From NCBI RefSeq assembly GCF_904848665.1, contig NZ_CAJHCQ010000017.1:1-64000 (forward strand): a stretch of 64,000 nucleotides of DNA, given 5' to 3'. The notes beneath the pieces are model-generated. The model did not search any database. It worked only from the letters and a program-made list of their open reading frames with translations, and was not told where the DNA came from. This document shows positions 62,463 to 64,000 of this stretch, one piece after another (the stretch's first letter is position 1; each line of letters begins with the position of its first letter). The stretch comes from Paraburkholderia hiiakae (GTDB lineage Bacteria; Pseudomonadota; Gammaproteobacteria; Burkholderiales; Burkholderiaceae). The position numbers and the translations under genes are program-made.

Positions 62463-63454
62463 AATCGAACGCAGTCATTGCCATTCACGGCGGCGCCGGC
62501 ACGATCCTGCGCGCTTCGATGGCGCCCGAAGTCGAAGCTCAGTATCTCGACGCGCTGAGCCGCATTCTCGCGGCTGGCCAGCGCATCCTGGCCGTTGGCG
62601 GGAGCGCGCTCGACGCAGTCGAGGAAGCGGTACGTCTGCTCGAAGACTGCCCGTTTTTCAACGCGGGTCATGGCGCGGTTTTCACGTCCGCAGGCACGCA
62701 TGAACTCGATGCCTCGATCATGGACGGCCGCACGCTCGAAGCGGGCGCCGTGTGCTGCGTGAAGCGCGTGCGCAATCCGGTGCTGGCGGCGCGCCGCGTG
62801 CTGGAGAAGAGCGAGCACGTGCTCTTCACGGGCGAAGGCGCGGAAGCATTTGCGGCGGCACACGGCCTCGAATTCGTCGATCCCGGCTATTTCCACACCG
62901 ATGCGCGCTACCGCCAGTGGCAGCTCGCACGCGGGCAAGCGCGCGCGATGCTCGATCACGATGGGGCAACGCTCGAAGCCCAGGCCGCTGCAAAGGCATC
63001 GGAAGAAAGCCTGCCGCACGAGCCGATCGACCCGAACCGCAAGTACGGCACGGTGGGCGCGGTGGCGCTCGACGCGCAAGGCCACCTCGCGGCGGCGACT
63101 TCGACGGGCGGCATCACGAACAAGCAGGTGGGCCGCGTGGGCGACGCACCGCTGATCGGCGCGGGCTGCTATGCCGATGACGCCACTTGCGCGGTGTCCA
63201 CCACGGGATCGGGCGAAATGTTCATGCGCATGGTCGCGGCCTACGACGTGGCGGCGCAAATGAAATATCGCGGTGTTTCGCTCTCCGAAGCAGCAACGAA
63301 TGTCGTGATGGAGCAATTGCCGCGCATCGACGGCCGTGGCGGCCTGATCGCCGTGGACGCACAAGGCAACGTGGTCCTGCCGTTCAACACCGAAGGCATG
63401 TATCGCGGCTACGCGCGCGTGGGCGAAGCGCCCGTTGCGTCGATCTACGCTTAA
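62459..63454 (+). CDS. iaaA: Isoaspartyl peptidase/L-asparaginase (Ntn hydrolase)
   Basis: This 331-residue Ntn hydrolase has the conserved NAGHGAVF loop and the nucleophile Thr198 in KYGTVGAVALD, at which the proenzyme cleaves itself into alpha and beta chains. TSTGGITNK and STTGSGE line the active site. It hydrolyses beta-aspartyl dipeptides and asparagine. The order iaaA then gsiA matches E. coli. Its start overlaps the end of the RpiR gene by 4 bases. Confidence 0.93.
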   Translation: MKSNAVIAIHGGAGTILRASMAPEVEAQYLDALSRILAAGQRILAVGGSALDAVEEAVRLLEDCPFFNAGHGAVFTSAGTHELDASIMDGRTLEAGAVCCVKRVRNPVLAARRVLEKSEHVLFTGEGAEAFAAAHGLEFVDPGYFHTDARYRQWQLARGQARAMLDHDGATLEAQAAAKASEESLPHEPIDPNRKYGTVGAVALDAQGHLAAATSTGGITNKQVGRVGDAPLIGAGCYADDATCAVSTTGSGEMFMRMVAAYDVAAQMKYRGVSLSEAATNVVMEQLPRIDGRGGLIAVDAQGNVVLPFNTEGMYRGYARVGEAPVASIYA

Positions 63455-63495
63455 GCGGCGCATCGCTTTGCGCATCAAACGAAGGAATCCTCATC

Positions 63496-64000
63496 GTGCA
63501 GATGTCCTCGCACCCTCCTGATACCGCGCGGGCCGCGGAAAAGGCCGCGCTGCCGCCGAACCGCGTGATCGATGTTCGCGATCTTTGCGTGTCGTTCAAG
63601 CGCGGCGCGGGCACGTTCGAAGCCGTGCGCAATCTGTCGTTGCACGTCGATCGCGGCGAGACGCTCGCTATCGTCGGCGAATCGGGCTCGGGCAAGTCGG
63701 TCACGTCGCTTTCGCTGATGCGCCTGGTCGAGCACGGCGGCGGCCGCATTACGGGCGGCAGCATCGAACTGCGCCGGCGCAGCGGCAGCGTGCTCGATCT
63801 CACGCGTGCGAGTGCATCGACCATGCGCTCGGTGCGCGGCGCGGACATCGCGATGATCTTCCAGGAGCCGATGACCTCGCTGAACCCCGTGTTCACCGTG
63901 GGCAACCAGATTAGCGAAGCGATCGCGCTGCATCAGCGGATGAACGCCTCGCAGGCGCGCGCCGAAACGTTGCGCCTGCTCGATCTGGTGCGCATTCCCG
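63496..64000 (+). CDS. gsiA: Peptide/glutathione ABC transporter ATPase (GsiA-like), 3' end outside the window
   Basis: The first 168 codons of an Opp/Dpp/Gsi-type ATPase are present. Walker A is GESGSGKS and the Q-loop segment is IFQEPMTSLNP, characteristic of peptide importers. AAGGA lies 9 bases before the GTG start; an ATG two codons later is the alternative. The gene follows iaaA by 41 bases, as in the E. coli iaaA-gsiABCD operon, which imports glutathione. A dipeptide or D-Ala-dipeptide substrate is also possible. The gene continues beyond the window. Confidence 0.85.
   Translation, partial: MQMSSHPPDTARAAEKAALPPNRVIDVRDLCVSFKRGAGTFEAVRNLSLHVDRGETLAIVGESGSGKSVTSLSLMRLVEHGGGRITGGSIELRRRSGSVLDLTRASASTMRSVRGADIAMIFQEPMTSLNPVFTVGNQISEAIALHQRMNASQARAETLRLLDLVRIP

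Overview
This 64-kb window is high-GC, densely coded DNA with the gene families of a soil or plant-associated Burkholderiales, most likely Paraburkholderia or a close relative. The evidence is a Burkholderia-type general porin, many sugar and aromatic catabolic operons with their own regulators, a VgrG-linked type VI secretion effector, motAB and several c-di-GMP enzymes. This assignment is inferred from gene content; no rRNA or other marker gene is present. I see no tRNA, rRNA, CRISPR array, integrase or insertion sequence.

Layout. (1) 1-5.9 kb: a type VI secretion cargo module: the end of VgrG, a phospholipase D effector, a Sel1-repeat lipoprotein that is the likely immunity protein, and a small membrane protein. 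(2) 6.1-13.9 kb: a LacI regulator divergent from a sugar ABC transporter operon with a GH42 beta-galactosidase, with a perfect 16-bp palindromic operator between them. (3) 14-23 kb: mixed genes, including an FMN-binding protein, an FRG-domain protein, YciI, NudK, a DeoR regulator, a Tat-exported NHL-repeat protein, an AraC regulator, two unrecognised proteins and a broken chemoreceptor. (4) 23.3-43 kb: a large catabolic region. A nine-gene plus-strand series encodes two proteins of the 4,5-dihydroxyphthalate-decarboxylase/NMT1-like family, LigJ, a LigI-like amidohydrolase, an MFS carrier, a LigB-type extradiol dioxygenase, an HpaI-type aldolase, a ThDP enzyme and a secreted beta-propeller protein. 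Around it lie a second MFS carrier, an aldehyde dehydrogenase, an outer-membrane channel, a porin, an AraC regulator and an exported lactonase. (5) 43-54 kb: a chemoreceptor, a DegT aminotransferase, an HTH-citrate synthase fusion, and a second catabolic group (VOC protein, MFS, SDR, D-2-hydroxyacid dehydrogenase, intradiol dioxygenase, VanA-like Rieske oxygenase). (6) 54-61 kb: a PRC-barrel protein, motAB and two c-di-GMP enzymes. (7) 61.4-64 kb: an RpiR regulator, the isoaspartyl peptidase iaaA and the start of a gsi-type peptide or glutathione importer.

The most striking observation is a rigid composite promoter found five times: at 23.3 kb, a divergent pair at 38.5 and 38.7 kb, 41.6 kb and 46.1 kb. 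Each copy is RTGCNRGYGAA, six bases, TTTTGT (TTTCGT once), exactly 26 bases, then a -10-like hexamer. With a 17-bp spacer the -35 position holds a poor hexamer 3 bp after TTTTGT, as in class II activator-dependent promoters. The copies precede the extradiol-cleavage operon, the outer-membrane channel, the porin leader and the lactonase. The natural candidate activator is the AraC-family protein encoded at 40.6-41.5 kb. The fifth copy points antisense into the HTH-citrate synthase gene.

The model that follows is a regulon in which one activator switches on outer-membrane entry, inner-membrane uptake, lactone opening and ring cleavage of an aromatic carboxylate related to protocatechuate, gallate, methylgallate or dihydroxyphthalate. 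Enzyme families and promoter geometry are read from the sequence; the substrate and the activator are inferred.
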